The notes beneath the pieces are model-generated. The model was not told the DNA's origin and searched no databases. It saw only the letters and a list, made by a program, of their open reading frames with translations. Positions 6,574 to 16,479 of a DNA stretch of 41,792 nt are shown here, in pieces. Source of the DNA: Pseudomonadota bacterium (GTDB lineage Bacteria; Pseudomonadota; Alphaproteobacteria; Acetobacterales; Acetobacteraceae). Location of the stretch: NCBI GenBank assembly GCA_021849425.1, contig JAJZSY010000022.1, positions 1-41,792 of the forward strand, written 5' to 3'. Position numbers and translations under genes: made by a program. The number at the start of each line of letters is the position of its first letter. The stretch's first letter is position 1.

Positions 6574-8397
6574 CTACTCGACCGTGACGGATTTGGCGAG
6601 GTTGCGTGGCTGGTCCACATCCGTGCCTTTCAGGATGGCGACGTGGTAGGCCAGAAGCTGGACCGGGATGGCGTAGAGCAGGGGGGCGACGAACGGCGCG
6701 CAGTCGGGCAGGATCACGGTGCGCTCGGCGATGCCGGAGAGGCGCGCGGCGCCGGCGCGGTCGCTGAACAGGATGATCCGCCCGCCACGGGCCGCGGCTT
6801 CCTGCAGGTTGGAGGCGGTTTTTTCGAACAGCGGGCCGGAGGGCAGCACGGCGATGACCGGCACCGAGGGGTCGATCAGCGCGATCGGCCCGTGCTTCAT
6901 TTCGCCGGCGGGATAGCCCTCGGCATGGATGTAGCTGAGTTCCTTGAGCTTCAGCGCGCCTTCAAGGGCGATCGGCATCATCGAACCGCGGCCGAAGAAC
7001 AGCACGTCGCGCGCATCGCGGATGTCTTCGGCGAGGGCGCGGATGTCTGCGTCATCGGCGAGGAGCTGGGCCATCTTGCCGGGAAGTTCCATCAGGGCGG
7101 CGACCAGCGGCGCGATTTCGGCGTCGCTGCGCGCGCCGCGGGCGCGGGCGAGGGCGAGGGTGAAGCCGGCGAGCACGGCGAGCTGCGCGGTGAAGGCCTT
7201 GGTGCTGGCAACGCTGATTTCCGGGCCAGCGATGGTTTCCAGCATCAGGTCGCTCTCGCGCGCCATCGTGCTTTCCGGCACGTTGACCACCGACATCACC
7301 TTGCAGCCCTGGCGTTTCATGTAGCGCAGCGCCGCCATGGTGTCGGCGGTTTCGCCGGACTGGCTGATGACGAGGCCGAGCCCCGCTTGGTCGAGCGGCG
7401 GTTCGCGGTAGCGGAATTCGCTGGCCACATCGGCATCGACCGCGATCCGCGCGATGTCTTCGAGCCAGTAACGGGCCGTCAGGCCGGCATAGAAGGCCGA
7501 GCCGCAGGCCGAGAGGCTGATGCGCGGGATGGCGGCGAGATCGATCGCGAGATCCGGCAGGACCGGCAGGCGGGTTGCCGGATCGATCATGCGGTTCAGC
7601 GTGTCGCCGATGATCGCGGGGTTCTCGTGCAGCTCCTTTTCCATGAAATGGCGGAAATTGCCCTTGCCGATGGATGCGCCGGTCAGGCGGGTCAGCTTGA
7701 CCTCGCGGGTGACCGGGTTGTTCGCGGCGTCGCGGAATTCGGCACCGCTGCGCGAGACGATCACCCAGTCGCCATCGTCGAGATAGGCGATGCGGCGGGT
7801 GAGCGGCGCGAGGGCGAGGGCGTCGGAGCCGAGATACATCTCGTCCTCGCCGAAGCCGACCGCGAGCGGGGCGCCGCGCTGCGCGCCGATGATCAGCTCG
7901 GGATGGCCGGCAAAGATCAGCGCCAGCGCATAGGCGCCTTCGAGCCGGGCGAAGGCGGCGGCGGCGGCCTCGACCGGCGGAAGACCGCGGGCGAGGTGAA
8001 GGTCGACGAGCTGGGCGACGGTTTCGGTGTCGGTCTCGGTGGAGAAGACCTGGCCGGCGGCTTCAAGCTCGGCGCGCAGGTCGGCATGGTTCTCGATGAT
8101 GCCGTTATGCACCACGGCGACGCGGGCGGTGCCGTGAGGATGGGCGTTGCCCTCGGTGGGGGCGCCATGCGTGGCCCAGCGGGTGTGGCCGATGCCGGTG
8201 GTGCCGGCGAGCGGGGACGCGGCGATGGAGGCGGCGAGATTGGCGAGCTTGCCCTCGGCCCGGCGGCGGGTGATCGCGCCCTCGACCAGGGTGGCGATGC
8301 CCGCGCTGTCATAGCCGCGATAGGCGAGGCGGGAGAGGCCATCGAGCAGCAGGGGGGCGGCGTCGTGCCGCCCGATGAGTCCGACGATGCCGCACAT
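6574..8397 (-). CDS. glmS: glutamine--fructose-6-phosphate aminotransferase (isomerizing)
   Basis: A 607-residue enzyme making glucosamine-6-phosphate from fructose-6-phosphate and glutamine, the first step to UDP-GlcNAc for peptidoglycan and LPS. It starts MCGIVGLIGRHDAAP, where Cys2 is the N-terminal nucleophile of the class II amidotransferase domain after Met removal. GHTRWATHG and HNGIIENH follow in that domain, then two SIS sugar-isomerase domains (SACGSAFYAG, SQSGETADT, STKAFTAQ), and the typical end PRNLAKSVTVE. Length matches the family. Its ATG overlaps the glmU stop codon by one base (TGATG), so translation is probably coupled. No glmS ribozyme is seen or expected here. Confidence 0.98.
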   Translation of the reverse strand: MCGIVGLIGRHDAAPLLLDGLSRLAYRGYDSAGIATLVEGAITRRRAEGKLANLAASIAASPLAGTTGIGHTRWATHGAPTEGNAHPHGTARVAVVHNGIIENHADLRAELEAAGQVFSTETDTETVAQLVDLHLARGLPPVEAAAAAFARLEGAYALALIFAGHPELIIGAQRGAPLAVGFGEDEMYLGSDALALAPLTRRIAYLDDGDWVIVSRSGAEFRDAANNPVTREVKLTRLTGASIGKGNFRHFMEKELHENPAIIGDTLNRMIDPATRLPVLPDLAIDLAAIPRISLSACGSAFYAGLTARYWLEDIARIAVDADVASEFRYREPPLDQAGLGLVISQSGETADTMAALRYMKRQGCKVMSVVNVPESTMARESDLMLETIAGPEISVASTKAFTAQLAVLAGFTLALARARGARSDAEIAPLVAALMELPGKMAQLLADDADIRALAEDIRDARDVLFFGRGSMMPIALEGALKLKELSYIHAEGYPAGEMKHGPIALIDPSVPVIAVLPSGPLFEKTASNLQEAAARGGRIILFSDRAGAARLSGIAERTVILPDCAPFVAPLLYAIPVQLLAYHVAILKGTDVDQPRNLAKSVTVE

Positions 8398-9710
8398 CAG
8401 CGTTTTCCCTTCGTCATGCGGAGTTCGGCGGCGCGGCCGGGCTTTTCGACCTGCCGGCCGCGGGCGAGCGCCAGCGCGTCCGCCGCCACCGGATCGGTGA
8501 TGACGCTGCCGGCGGCGATGATCGCGCGGTCGCCCACCGAAACCGGGGCGACGAGGGCGACGTCCGAGCCGATGAAGGCGTCGGCGCCGATCGTGGTGCG
8601 ATGCTTGGCGAAGCCGTCGTAATTGCAGGTGATGGTGCCGGCGCCGATATTGGCGCGCGGGCCGATTTCGGCGTCGCCGAGATAGGTGAGGTGGTTGGCC
8701 TTCGCCCCCGCGCCGAGGCGGGCGGCCTTGAGCTCGACGAAATTGCCGACATGGGCGCCGGCGCCGATCTCGCTGCCCGGGCGCAGCCGCGCATAGGGGC
8801 CGATGACGGCGCCGGCGGCGATCGTGCAGCCCTCGAGATGGGAGAAGGCGCGGATCATGACATCCGGCCCGACCGCAACACCGGCGCCGAAAACAACGTG
8901 CGGCTCGATCGTGACATCGGCGGCGAGCGCGGTGTCCGCGGCGAGGAAGACGGTTTCGGGGGCGGTCATGGTCACGCCGGCGGCGAGGGCGGAGGCGCGC
9001 AGGCGGGACTGCATCGCCGCCTCGGCGGCGGCGAGTTCGGCGCGGGAATTCACCCCCCGGCACTCGTCCCACGGCGCCTCGACCACGGCGACGGTCGCAC
9101 CCTCGGCGCGGGCGACGGCGACGAGGTCGGTGAGATAGTATTCGCCCTTCGCGTTGCCATTGCCGATCTGTCCGAGCCAGCGGCGCATGTCGGTGGCGGC
9201 GGCGGAGAAGCCGCCGACATTGCACAGGCCGATGGCGCGCTCGGCCTCGCTCGCGTCGGCGAATTCGACGATGCGCTCGGCGAAGCCGGCCGGGCCGACG
9301 ATGCGGCCGAAGGCGCAGGGCTCCGGCGGCCTCGTGCCGAGCAGCACAAGTGCGGCATCCCCCGCGCCGAGCCGCGCGCCGAGGCGCTGGAGCGTCGCGC
9401 CGCTGACCAGCGGATTGTCGCCATAGACGATGGTGACGGCGCCCGCGCCGAAACGGTCCGCGGCGGCAAGGGCGGCATGGGCGGTGCCGAGGCGCTCGCG
9501 CTGGATCACGGTGGGGTGCGGGGCGGCGGCGCGGGCGACATCGTCCATGTCCGGGCCGGTGACGACCACGGTTTCGGCGAACACCGTCTTGCAGGCGGCG
9601 AGCAGATGGGCGAGCATCGGCTGGCCGGCGATGCGGTGCAGCACCTTGGGGCGGCTCGACTTCATGCGGGTGCCGAGGCCGGCGGCAAGAATCACGGCGG
9701 TATTGTGCAT
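8397..9710 (-). CDS. glmU: bifunctional N-acetylglucosamine-1-phosphate uridyltransferase / glucosamine-1-phosphate acetyltransferase
   Basis: A 437-residue two-domain cytoplasmic enzyme making UDP-GlcNAc from GlcN-1-P. The N-terminal pyrophosphorylase domain opens with LAAGLGTRMKSSRPKVLH and has VYGDNPLV and GEYYLTD. The C-terminal half is a left-handed beta-helix of hexapeptide repeats with the acetyltransferase motifs KANHLTYLGD and IGAGTITCNYDGFAKHRT. It is slightly shorter than the E. coli enzyme (456), as is usual in alphaproteobacteria. It is first in the glmU-glmS operon and divergent from the phosphatase at 9783, with 72 bp between them for both promoters. Confidence 0.98.
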   Translation of the reverse strand: MHNTAVILAAGLGTRMKSSRPKVLHRIAGQPMLAHLLAACKTVFAETVVVTGPDMDDVARAAAPHPTVIQRERLGTAHAALAAADRFGAGAVTIVYGDNPLVSGATLQRLGARLGAGDAALVLLGTRPPEPCAFGRIVGPAGFAERIVEFADASEAERAIGLCNVGGFSAAATDMRRWLGQIGNGNAKGEYYLTDLVAVARAEGATVAVVEAPWDECRGVNSRAELAAAEAAMQSRLRASALAAGVTMTAPETVFLAADTALAADVTIEPHVVFGAGVAVGPDVMIRAFSHLEGCTIAAGAVIGPYARLRPGSEIGAGAHVGNFVELKAARLGAGAKANHLTYLGDAEIGPRANIGAGTITCNYDGFAKHRTTIGADAFIGSDVALVAPVSVGDRAIIAAGSVITDPVAADALALARGRQVEKPGRAAELRMTKGKR

Positions 9711-9782
9711 GCGCGAAGCGGTAGCCCTGGCCCGCCGCTTCTGTAAAGTGGCCTGCCATCAAATAGAATTTCGGAGTGTGTC

Positions 9783-10433
9783 ATGAACACTGCACGCGGT
9801 GTTGTTTTCGACCTCGACGGCACGGTGATCGACAGCCTGCCCGACCTTGCCGCGGCGTTGAACCGCTCGCTGGCCCGCCACGGCGCGGCGCCGGTGGCGC
9901 GGGAGGATGTGGCGCCGATGGTCGGCGATGGCGCGCGGATGCTGCTGAAACGGGGCTACGAAGCGCGCGGGATGACGCCGGAGGCCGAGGACGAGGCGAT
10001 ATTTCTGGCCGATTACGAGGCGCATGTGACCGACCTCACCGAACCCTATCCGGGCATCGTGATGGCGCTGGAAACGCTGATGGCGCGGGGCTTCCGGCTT
10101 GGCATGTGCACCAACAAGCCGGAGGCCTCGGCGCGCAAGGTGCTGACGGCGCTGGATCTCGACCGGTTCTTTCCGGTGCTGATCGGCGGGGACGCCACGA
10201 ATTTCCGCAAGCCTGACCCGCGCCATCTCGGTGCCGTGCTGGAGGCGATGACGATCGCGCCGCGGGAGGCAGTCATGGTCGGCGATCATCACAACGACAT
10301 CGCCACGGCGGAAGGGCTCGGCGTTGCCTCGATTTTCGTCCGCTGGGGCTATGGCCGGGCGGAGGGCACGATCGCCATCGGCGAGACCGCGGCGCTGGTG
10401 CCGGCGGTGGAGCGGTTGCTCGGCGCGGCCTGA
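9783..10433 (+). CDS. gph: phosphoglycolate phosphatase-like HAD hydrolase
   Basis: A 216-residue HAD-superfamily phosphatase, probably hydrolysing 2-phosphoglycolate. Motif I is VVFDLDGTVIDS with the nucleophile Asp; motif II is in GMCTNKPE; the motif III Lys is in NFRKPDP; motif IV is VGDHHNDIATA. The cap domain lies between motifs I and II. The ribosome-binding site GGAG precedes the ATG by 7 nt. A gph homologue beside glmU is a recurring alphaproteobacterial arrangement. HAD enzymes are promiscuous, so the substrate is inferred from family resemblance and context. Confidence 0.85.
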   Translation: MNTARGVVFDLDGTVIDSLPDLAAALNRSLARHGAAPVAREDVAPMVGDGARMLLKRGYEARGMTPEAEDEAIFLADYEAHVTDLTEPYPGIVMALETLMARGFRLGMCTNKPEASARKVLTALDLDRFFPVLIGGDATNFRKPDPRHLGAVLEAMTIAPREAVMVGDHHNDIATAEGLGVASIFVRWGYGRAEGTIAIGETAALVPAVERLLGAA

Positions 10434-10511
10434 GCCGTCCGCCCGGATTTCCGGCGCTTGGCATGACGCATCCGGCCTTGACGGGGGCGGCGCGATGGAC
10501 CATTTGCGTAA

Positions 10512-10522
10512 ACAGGACCTGT
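10512..10522. promoter_or_regulatory. palindrome upstream of the Rrf2 regulator
   Basis: ACAGG-A-CCTGT is a perfect 5-bp-arm palindrome starting 33 nt before the likely start codon of the Rrf2 gene. It is a candidate operator for self-control of the suf regulator. It is short and does not clearly match a known IscR/SufR site, so confidence is low. Confidence 0.25.
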
Positions 10523-10544
10523 GTTGTCCACAATCGGGTGTGTC

Positions 10545-11012
10545 ATGCTGAGACTATCGCGTCTGACCGACTATGCGGTGGTGGTGCTGGTGCGTCTTGC
10601 CCAGGCCGCCACGGTGGAAACCGCCCCCGCGATTGCGGCGGGCACCGGGATTCCGGAGCCGACCGTGGCCAAGGTGCTGAAGGGCCTGGCGCAATCCGGC
10701 CTCGTGCTGTCGCAGCGCGGGGCGCATGGCGGCTATCGGCTCGGGCGGCCGCTTTCCGCGATTCCGATTGCCGATGTGATCGTCGCGATCGACGGGCCGA
10801 TCGCGCTGACCGCCTGCGTCGAGGGCACGGGCGGGGCGTGCGACAGCGCGTCTCTCTGCCCGATGGCGGGGCGCTGGGGCGTGGTGAACGACGCGATCAG
10901 CGAGGCGCTCGGCGCGATCACGCTGGATGACATGCAGGCGGCGTCCCTGCCCAGGGCGCTGCGGGTCGATGAAGCGGATCTCGCGGCGCGCGCGCCGTCA
11001 ACTGTCGAATAG
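10545..11012 (+). CDS. Rrf2-family SUF operon regulator
   Basis: A 155-residue winged-helix protein beginning [20 protein letters not shown], the classic Rrf2/IscR opening. The recognition helix region is [19 protein letters not shown] and the wing is RGAHGGYRL. Three cysteines in [11 protein letters not shown] and DSASLCPM (C-X7-C-X5-C) can ligate a Fe-S cluster. The frame can be extended to a TTG at 10521, but family alignment favours the ATG at 10545. It stands 8 nt before sufB, so it probably senses Fe-S status and controls the operon that it heads. Confidence 0.9.
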   Translation: MLRLSRLTDYAVVVLVRLAQAATVETAPAIAAGTGIPEPTVAKVLKGLAQSGLVLSQRGAHGGYRLGRPLSAIPIADVIVAIDGPIALTACVEGTGGACDSASLCPMAGRWGVVNDAISEALGAITLDDMQAASLPRALRVDEADLAARAPSTVE

Positions 11013-11020
11013 GGGTTTCA

Positions 11021-12472
11021 ATGCCTGCGGTGAATGAGACGATCGAGACTGTCGACCGGATATCGGGCGGCGGCTACAAGTTCGGCTTCGAGACCAATAT
11101 CGAGATGGAGTTCGCGCCCAAGGGGCTGAACGAGGACATCGTCCGGCTCATCTCGGCGAAGAAGGGCGAGCCGGAATGGCTGCTCGAATGGCGGCTCAAG
11201 GCGTATCGCGCCTGGCTGTCGATGGAGGACCCGGCCTGGGCGCGCATCCATCATCCCAGGATCGACTATCAGGACCTGCATTATTACGCGGCGCCGAAGA
11301 AGCCGGCGCCGAAATCGCTCGACGAGGTCGATCCCGAACTGCTCGCGATGTACGAGAAGCTCGGCATTCCGCTGAACGAGCGCGCGGCGCTGGCGGGCAT
11401 TGCCGTCGATGCGGTGTTCGACAGCGTTTCGGTCGCGACGACGTTCCGCGACACGCTGGCCAAGGCCGGGGTGATCTTCTGCTCGATTTCCGAGGCGGTG
11501 CGCGAGCATCCCGAACTGGTGCGGAAATATCTCGGCAGCGTCGTGCCGGCGGGCGACAATTATTACGCGGCGCTGAACTCGGCGGTGTTCTCGGACGGCA
11601 GCTTCGTGTTCGTGCCGAAGGGCGTGCGCTGCCCGATGGAGCTTTCGACCTATTTCCGCATCAACGCGCGCAATACCGGGCAGTTCGAGCGCACGCTGAT
11701 CGTCGCCGAGGCGGGGGCCAGCGTGTCGTATCTCGAGGGCTGCACGGCGCCGATGCGCGACGAGAACCAGCTTCACGCCGCGGTGGTCGAACTCGTTGCG
11801 CTCGACGAGGCGACGATCAAGTATTCGACCGTGCAGAACTGGTATCCGGGCGATGCCGAGGGGCGCGGCGGAATTTACAATTTCGTCACCAAGCGCGGCG
11901 CCTGCCGGGGGCGGAACTCGAAGATTTCCTGGACCCAGGTGGAAACCGGCTCGGCGATCACCTGGAAATATCCCTCCTGCATCCTGCAGGGCGAGGGGGC
12001 GACCGGCGAGTTCTACTCGGTGGCGGTGACGAACAATTTCCAGCAGGCCGATACCGGCACCAAGATGATCCACCTGGCGCCGAACACCACGAGCACGATC
12101 GTCTCGAAGGGGATTTCGGCCGGGCGGTCGAACAACACCTATCGCGGGCTGGTGCGGATCATGCCGCGGGCGATGAATGCGCGGAATTTCACCCAGTGCG
12201 ACAGCCTGCTGATCGGCGATCGCTGCGGCGCGCATACGGTGCCCTATATCGAGAGCCGCAACCGCACGGCGAAGGTGGAGCATGAGGCGACGACCTCGAA
12301 GATCGCCGACGACCAGCTGTTCTACTGCCGCGCGCGCGGGCTTTCGGAAGAGGACGCGGTGGGGCTGCTGGTCAACGGCTTCTGCCGGGATGTTTTGAAG
12401 GAATTGCCGATGGAGTTCGCGGTCGAGGCGCAGAAGCTGCTCGCCGTGTCTCTCGAAGGCTCCGTGGGCTGA
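11021..12472 (+). CDS. sufB: Fe-S cluster assembly scaffold SufB
   Basis: A 483-residue core subunit of the SufBCD scaffold complex that builds Fe-S clusters in the cytoplasm. Family segments include [51 protein letters not shown] and the C-terminal [19 protein letters not shown], a beta-helix region that receives sulfur and pairs with SufD. Length is normal. The start follows AGGGG with good spacing. It is followed after 9 nt by sufC. Confidence 0.98.
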   Translation: MPAVNETIETVDRISGGGYKFGFETNIEMEFAPKGLNEDIVRLISAKKGEPEWLLEWRLKAYRAWLSMEDPAWARIHHPRIDYQDLHYYAAPKKPAPKSLDEVDPELLAMYEKLGIPLNERAALAGIAVDAVFDSVSVATTFRDTLAKAGVIFCSISEAVREHPELVRKYLGSVVPAGDNYYAALNSAVFSDGSFVFVPKGVRCPMELSTYFRINARNTGQFERTLIVAEAGASVSYLEGCTAPMRDENQLHAAVVELVALDEATIKYSTVQNWYPGDAEGRGGIYNFVTKRGACRGRNSKISWTQVETGSAITWKYPSCILQGEGATGEFYSVAVTNNFQQADTGTKMIHLAPNTTSTIVSKGISAGRSNNTYRGLVRIMPRAMNARNFTQCDSLLIGDRCGAHTVPYIESRNRTAKVEHEATTSKIADDQLFYCRARGLSEEDAVGLLVNGFCRDVLKELPMEFAVEAQKLLAVSLEGSVG

Positions 12473-12481
12473 GGACACAAC

Positions 12482-13225
12482 ATGCTTGAAATCAAGGGAC
12501 TGACCGCGACCATCGATGGCAAGGAGATCCTGCGCGGGATCGACCTGACCGTGCCGGAGGGCGAGATTCACGCGATCATGGGGCCGAACGGGGCGGGGAA
12601 ATCCACCCTGTCCTATGTGCTGTCGGGCCGCGAGGGCTACGAGGTGACCGGCGGCAGCGTGACGTATAACGGCGCCGACCTGCTGGCGATGGAGCCGGAG
12701 GAGCGGGCGGCGGCCGGGGTGTTTCTCGCGTTCCAGTATCCGGTCGAGCTGCCGGGGGTGGGCAACGCCAATTTCATCCGCACCGCGCTGAACGCGATCC
12801 GCCGGGCGCGCGGCGAGGCGGAACTCGACGCCGTGCAGTTCCTCAAGGAAGCGCGGGCGGCGGTGACGGCGCTGAAGATGCCGGACGACATGCTGAAGCG
12901 GAACGTCAATGTCGGGTTCTCGGGCGGTGAGAAGAAGCGCAACGAGGTGTTGCAGATGGCGCTGCTCAAGCCGACCCTGGCGCTGCTCGACGAGACCGAT
13001 TCCGGGCTCGATATCGATGCGCTCAAGATTGTCGCCGAGGGGGTGAACGCGCTGCGCGGGCCCGCGTTCTCGGCGCTGGTCATCACGCATTACCAGAGGC
13101 TGCTCGACCATATCGTGCCGGACCGCGTGCACGTGCTGGCGGCCGGCAAGATCGTGCGTTCCGGCGGGCCGGAGCTTGCGCTCGAACTGGAGGCCAACGG
13201 CTATGCGGGGCTGGAGGCGGCATGA
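12482..13225 (+). CDS. sufC: Fe-S cluster assembly ATPase SufC
   Basis: A 247-residue ABC-type ATPase of the SufBCD complex. Walker A is GPNGAGKST, the signature is SGGEKKRNEV (the SufC form), Walker B is ALLDETDSGLD and the switch His is VITHYQR. There are no membrane segments: SufC drives conformational change of SufB/SufD rather than transport. The sufD ATG overlaps its stop codon (ATGA), indicating coupled translation. Confidence 0.98.
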   Translation: MLEIKGLTATIDGKEILRGIDLTVPEGEIHAIMGPNGAGKSTLSYVLSGREGYEVTGGSVTYNGADLLAMEPEERAAAGVFLAFQYPVELPGVGNANFIRTALNAIRRARGEAELDAVQFLKEARAAVTALKMPDDMLKRNVNVGFSGGEKKRNEVLQMALLKPTLALLDETDSGLDIDALKIVAEGVNALRGPAFSALVITHYQRLLDHIVPDRVHVLAAGKIVRSGGPELALELEANGYAGLEAA

Positions 13226-14421
13226 GCGGGACCGACCTGCTCGACGGTTTCGACCTCGCGGCGCTGCCGGGCGCATCCGCGCGGGAGGCGGCGTCGGCGC
13301 GGCTGCGCGCCGGCGGCTGGCCGACGAGGCGCGACGAGGCCTGGCACTATACCGATCTCGCGGCCGGGCTGCGTGGTTTCGCTCTCGGCCCCGCCCCGGC
13401 GGTGGAGGTCGCGGCTGAACTGCCGGAAGGCCAGCGCGTTGTGTTCGTCAATGGCCGGTTCGATGCGGCGCGCTCGACCGCGCCCGACTGGGTGGGTCGC
13501 CTCGGCGGCGCGGCGGCCGATACGGCGCGCGGCGGTGTGGTCGTCGCGCTGAACACCGCGCTGGCGGAGGATGGCGTGGCCATCACCCTGGCGCCGGGGC
13601 AGCAGGGCGGCACGCTGTTCCTGGTGACGCTGGCGGCCGGCCGGGGCGAGACGATGCCGGCCATCGCGCCGCGCCACCGGATCGCGCTCGGCGCCGGTGC
13701 GACGCTGACGCTGATCGAAACCGCGCGGGGCGAGGGGAGCTACCTGCACGCGCCGGTCTTCGAGGTGGAGCTTGGCGAGGGGGCGCGGCTCAACCATTAC
13801 CGGTTGCAGGACGAATCCGGCGAGGCCGTGCATGTCGCCACCATTTTCGCCGAGATCGCCGGCGGGGCGGGCTATGAGAGCTTCACCCTCAATCGCGGCG
13901 CGCGGCTCAGTCGCAACGAGACCCATGCCCGGCTCACCGGCCCGGCGGCGGATGTCCATCTCAACGCGGCGCAGTTGCTGAACGGCACCCAGCATGGCGA
14001 CGTGACCACGGTGGTGCGGCATGACGCGCCGGACTGCGCCTCGCGGCAGACGGTGAAGTCGGTCCTGGCCGGGGCGGCGCGCGGCGTGTTCCAGGGGCGG
14101 ATCGAGGTCGATCGCATCGCCCAGAAAACCGATGGCTACCAGATGAACCAGGCGCTGCTGCTCTCGGACGAGGCGGAGATCGACAGCAAGCCGGAGCTGG
14201 AAATCTTCGCCGATGACGTGAAGTGCAGCCATGGTGCTACGATCGGCGCGCTCGATCCCGAACAGCTTTTCTACCTGCGCAGCCGCGGCGTGCCGGCGGC
14301 GGAGGCGAAGTCGATCCTGATCCGCGCCTTTCTCGACGAGGCGCTGGAGCCGGTGACCGACGAGGCGGCGCGTGCCGTCTTCGAGGCGGCGATCGGCGCC
14401 TGGTGGCGGGAGGGCGCATGA
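13222..14421 (+). CDS. sufD: Fe-S cluster assembly protein SufD
   Basis: A 399-residue SufB paralogue. The N-terminal part has RLRAGGWPTRRDEAWHYTDL, the usual opening; the C-terminal beta-helix has LNGTQHGDVTTVVRHDAPDC, GRIEVDRIAQKTDGYQMNQA, ELEIFADDVKCSHGATIG and FYLRSRGVPAAEAKSILIRA. The conserved Cys/His in KCSHGAT is at the SufB-SufD interface where clusters form. Both ends overlap neighbours by 4 nt (sufC and sufS). Confidence 0.97.
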   Translation: MSGTDLLDGFDLAALPGASAREAASARLRAGGWPTRRDEAWHYTDLAAGLRGFALGPAPAVEVAAELPEGQRVVFVNGRFDAARSTAPDWVGRLGGAAADTARGGVVVALNTALAEDGVAITLAPGQQGGTLFLVTLAAGRGETMPAIAPRHRIALGAGATLTLIETARGEGSYLHAPVFEVELGEGARLNHYRLQDESGEAVHVATIFAEIAGGAGYESFTLNRGARLSRNETHARLTGPAADVHLNAAQLLNGTQHGDVTTVVRHDAPDCASRQTVKSVLAGAARGVFQGRIEVDRIAQKTDGYQMNQALLLSDEAEIDSKPELEIFADDVKCSHGATIGALDPEQLFYLRSRGVPAAEAKSILIRAFLDEALEPVTDEAARAVFEAAIGAWWREGA

Positions 14422-15662
14422 GCGCGGCCATCGAGCAGCCGGGTTTCGACATCGCGCGCATCCGCGCCGATTTCCCGATCCTGTCGCAGTCGGTGCATGG
14501 CAGGAAGCTGGTGTTTCTCGACAGCGGCGCCTCGGCGCAGAAGCCGCGCGCGGTGATCCACGCGATGGTCCGCTCGATGGAGACGCGCTACGCCAATGTC
14601 CATCGCGGGCTGCACTGGCTGAGCGAGCGCGCCTCGGACGATTACGAGGCGGCGCGCGACAAGGTGGCGTCCTTCCTCAACGCGGCGCGGGAAGAGATCG
14701 TTTTCGTGCGGAACGCGACCGAGGGGATCAACCTCGTCGCCGCGACGTTCGGGCGCTCGGCGCTGCGTCCGGGCGATGCGGTGGTGGTGAGCGAGATGGA
14801 GCACCACGCCAATCTCGTGCCCTGGCAGATGCTGCGGGAGTCGCACGGGATCGAGCTGCGCATCGTGAAGATTACCGATTCCGGGGAACTGGATTTCGCC
14901 GATCTGGAGCGGCAATTCGCCGACGGGCGGGTGCGGCTGCTGGCGATCACCCATATGTCGAACGTACTCGGCACCTATACGCCGGTCGAGCGGCTCGCCG
15001 CCTTCGCGCATGAGCGCGGGGCGCGGCTGCTGCTCGATGGCGCGCAGGCGGTGGTGCACCGGGCGGTCGATGTTCGCGCCATCGATGCGGATTTCTACGT
15101 GTTTTCCGGCCACAAGCTCTATGGCCCCTCCGGCATCGGGGTGCTGTTCGGCAAGCGCGAGCTGCTCGATGCGATGCCGCCCTTCCTTGGCGGCGGCGAC
15201 ATGATCCGCAGCGTGAGCTACGAAAAGTCGACTTGGGCCGAGCCACCCTATCGCTTTGAGGCGGGGACGCCGGCGATCGTCGAGGCGGTGGGCCTGGCGG
15301 CGGCGATCGATTACGTGAACGCGATCGGCTTTCCGGCGATCGCCGCGCATGAGCGGGCGCTGACCGATCACGCGCTGGCGACGCTCGATGCGATCGGCGG
15401 GGTGAACGTGGTCGGGCGGGCGCAGGACCGCGGCGGGGTGGTCGCCTTCACGATGGACGGGGTGCATGCGCACGACGTCGCCACCCTGCTCGACAAGCAG
15501 GGGATCGCAGTACGCGCCGGGCACCATTGCGCCGAGCCGCTGACCCGTCGGCTCGGGCTCGACAGCACCGCCCGCGCGACCTTTGGCGTCTATACGACGA
15601 TGGAGGAGATCGACGCGCTGGCGGCGGGACTGCGGCGCGTGCAGCAGGTGTTCGGCGGATGA
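14418..15662 (+). CDS. sufS: cysteine desulfurase SufS
   Basis: A 414-residue PLP enzyme that takes sulfur from cysteine as a persulfide. The PLP Lys is in FSGHKLYGPSGIGVLFG and the catalytic Cys is in RAGHHCAEPL, the class II (SufS) form. It opens with ARIRADFPILSQSVHGRKLV and YLDSGA-like FLDSGASAQKP. The start ATG at 14418 overlaps the sufD stop; longer readings into sufD are not supported. Its sulfur acceptor is probably the SufU protein encoded next. Confidence 0.97.
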   Translation: MSAAIEQPGFDIARIRADFPILSQSVHGRKLVFLDSGASAQKPRAVIHAMVRSMETRYANVHRGLHWLSERASDDYEAARDKVASFLNAAREEIVFVRNATEGINLVAATFGRSALRPGDAVVVSEMEHHANLVPWQMLRESHGIELRIVKITDSGELDFADLERQFADGRVRLLAITHMSNVLGTYTPVERLAAFAHERGARLLLDGAQAVVHRAVDVRAIDADFYVFSGHKLYGPSGIGVLFGKRELLDAMPPFLGGGDMIRSVSYEKSTWAEPPYRFEAGTPAIVEAVGLAAAIDYVNAIGFPAIAAHERALTDHALATLDAIGGVNVVGRAQDRGGVVAFTMDGVHAHDVATLLDKQGIAVRAGHHCAEPLTRRLGLDSTARATFGVYTTMEEIDALAAGLRRVQQVFGG

Positions 15663-16114
15663 GCGGTGCGGCGGATATCGGCGATCTGTATCAGCGTCTG
15701 ATCATGGAGCGCGCCCGCGCGCCGCTGCATGCCGGCCGGCCGGAGCGCTTCGACGCCGAGGCGGAGGGCGACAACCCGATGTGCGGCGACCGGGTGCACC
15801 TGCGGCTGAGCTGCGCGGCCGGGGCGATCGGCGAGGTTTGGCATGAGACCCGCGGCTGCGCCATCTGCATCGCCTCGGCCGATCTGATGGCCGATGCGGT
15901 GGCCGGGCGCCCGCGCGCGGCGGCCGAGGAAATGGCCGGCGCGTTCGAGGCGATGGTGGCGAGCGGGGCGGTGCCCGACCGCGCGGAATTCAGCGCGTTG
16001 CGGGCGCTGTCGGGCGTTCATGAATACCGCTCGCGCCACCGCTGCGCCACACTTCCCTGGCAGGCGCTGCGCGCCGCGCTGACCAAGACGATGGAGACCG
16101 GACATGGCGGATGA
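15659..16114 (+). CDS. sufU: SufU-type sulfur transfer protein
   Basis: A 151-residue IscU/NifU-fold protein, start overlapping sufS (ATGA). The three conserved cysteines are in NPMCGDRVHL, GCAICIAS and RHRCATLPW. The roughly 20-residue insert before the last Cys marks SufU rather than IscU. SufU accepts persulfide from SufS in a zinc-dependent way and passes it to SufBCD. No sufE is seen in the operon, so this presumably takes its place. It overlaps sufT by 11 nt. Confidence 0.93.
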   Translation: MSGAADIGDLYQRLIMERARAPLHAGRPERFDAEAEGDNPMCGDRVHLRLSCAAGAIGEVWHETRGCAICIASADLMADAVAGRPRAAAEEMAGAFEAMVASGAVPDRAEFSALRALSGVHEYRSRHRCATLPWQALRAALTKTMETGHGG

Positions 16115-16469
16115 CATGGCCAGGACCGAACCCGTGACCACCTGGACGCCGGAGGGCGAAACCCCACCGCTGGTGAGCGAGGAGAACGTGATCGCGGCGA
16201 TCGCCACGGTCTATGACCCGGAGATTCCGGTGAACATCTTCGAACTCGGGCTGATCTATGCGATCGAGATCGAGGGCGGGGCGGTGAAGGTGGAAATGAC
16301 GCTGACCGCGCCAGCCTGCCCCAGCGCGCAGGAACTGCCCGAGGCGGTGCGCCTTGCGGTGGGGACGGTGCCGGGGGTGAGCGAGGTGGAGGTCGAAACC
16401 GTGTGGGACCCGCCCTGGGATCCCTCGCGGATGAGCGACGAGGCGCGCCTCGCGCTCAACATGTTCTGA
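16104..16469 (+). CDS. sufT: SufT-like MIP18/DUF59 Fe-S assembly factor
   Basis: A 121-residue protein with the DUF59 core VYDPEIPVNIFELGLIYAI, followed by MTLTAPACPSAQELPEAV with the conserved Cys and WDPPWDPSRMSDEARLAL at the end. SufT/MIP18 proteins help mature Fe-S proteins. An alternative ATG lies at 16116, after the sufU stop; the first ATG (16104) overlaps sufU. Its position between sufU and sufA fits a maturation role. Confidence 0.92.
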   Translation: MADDMARTEPVTTWTPEGETPPLVSEENVIAAIATVYDPEIPVNIFELGLIYAIEIEGGAVKVEMTLTAPACPSAQELPEAVRLAVGTVPGVSEVEVETVWDPPWDPSRMSDEARLALNMF

Positions 16470-16479
16470 GGAGTCTGCG

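Noticed and set aside
6400..8397. glmS ribozyme
   Set aside because: It would lie upstream of glmS, but glmU directly overlaps the glmS start, and the ribozyme is typical of Firmicutes.
11018..13276. A 752-codon minus-strand open frame
   Set aside because: It is antisense to sufB and sufC and is rich in Arg/His/Gln without domain patterns.
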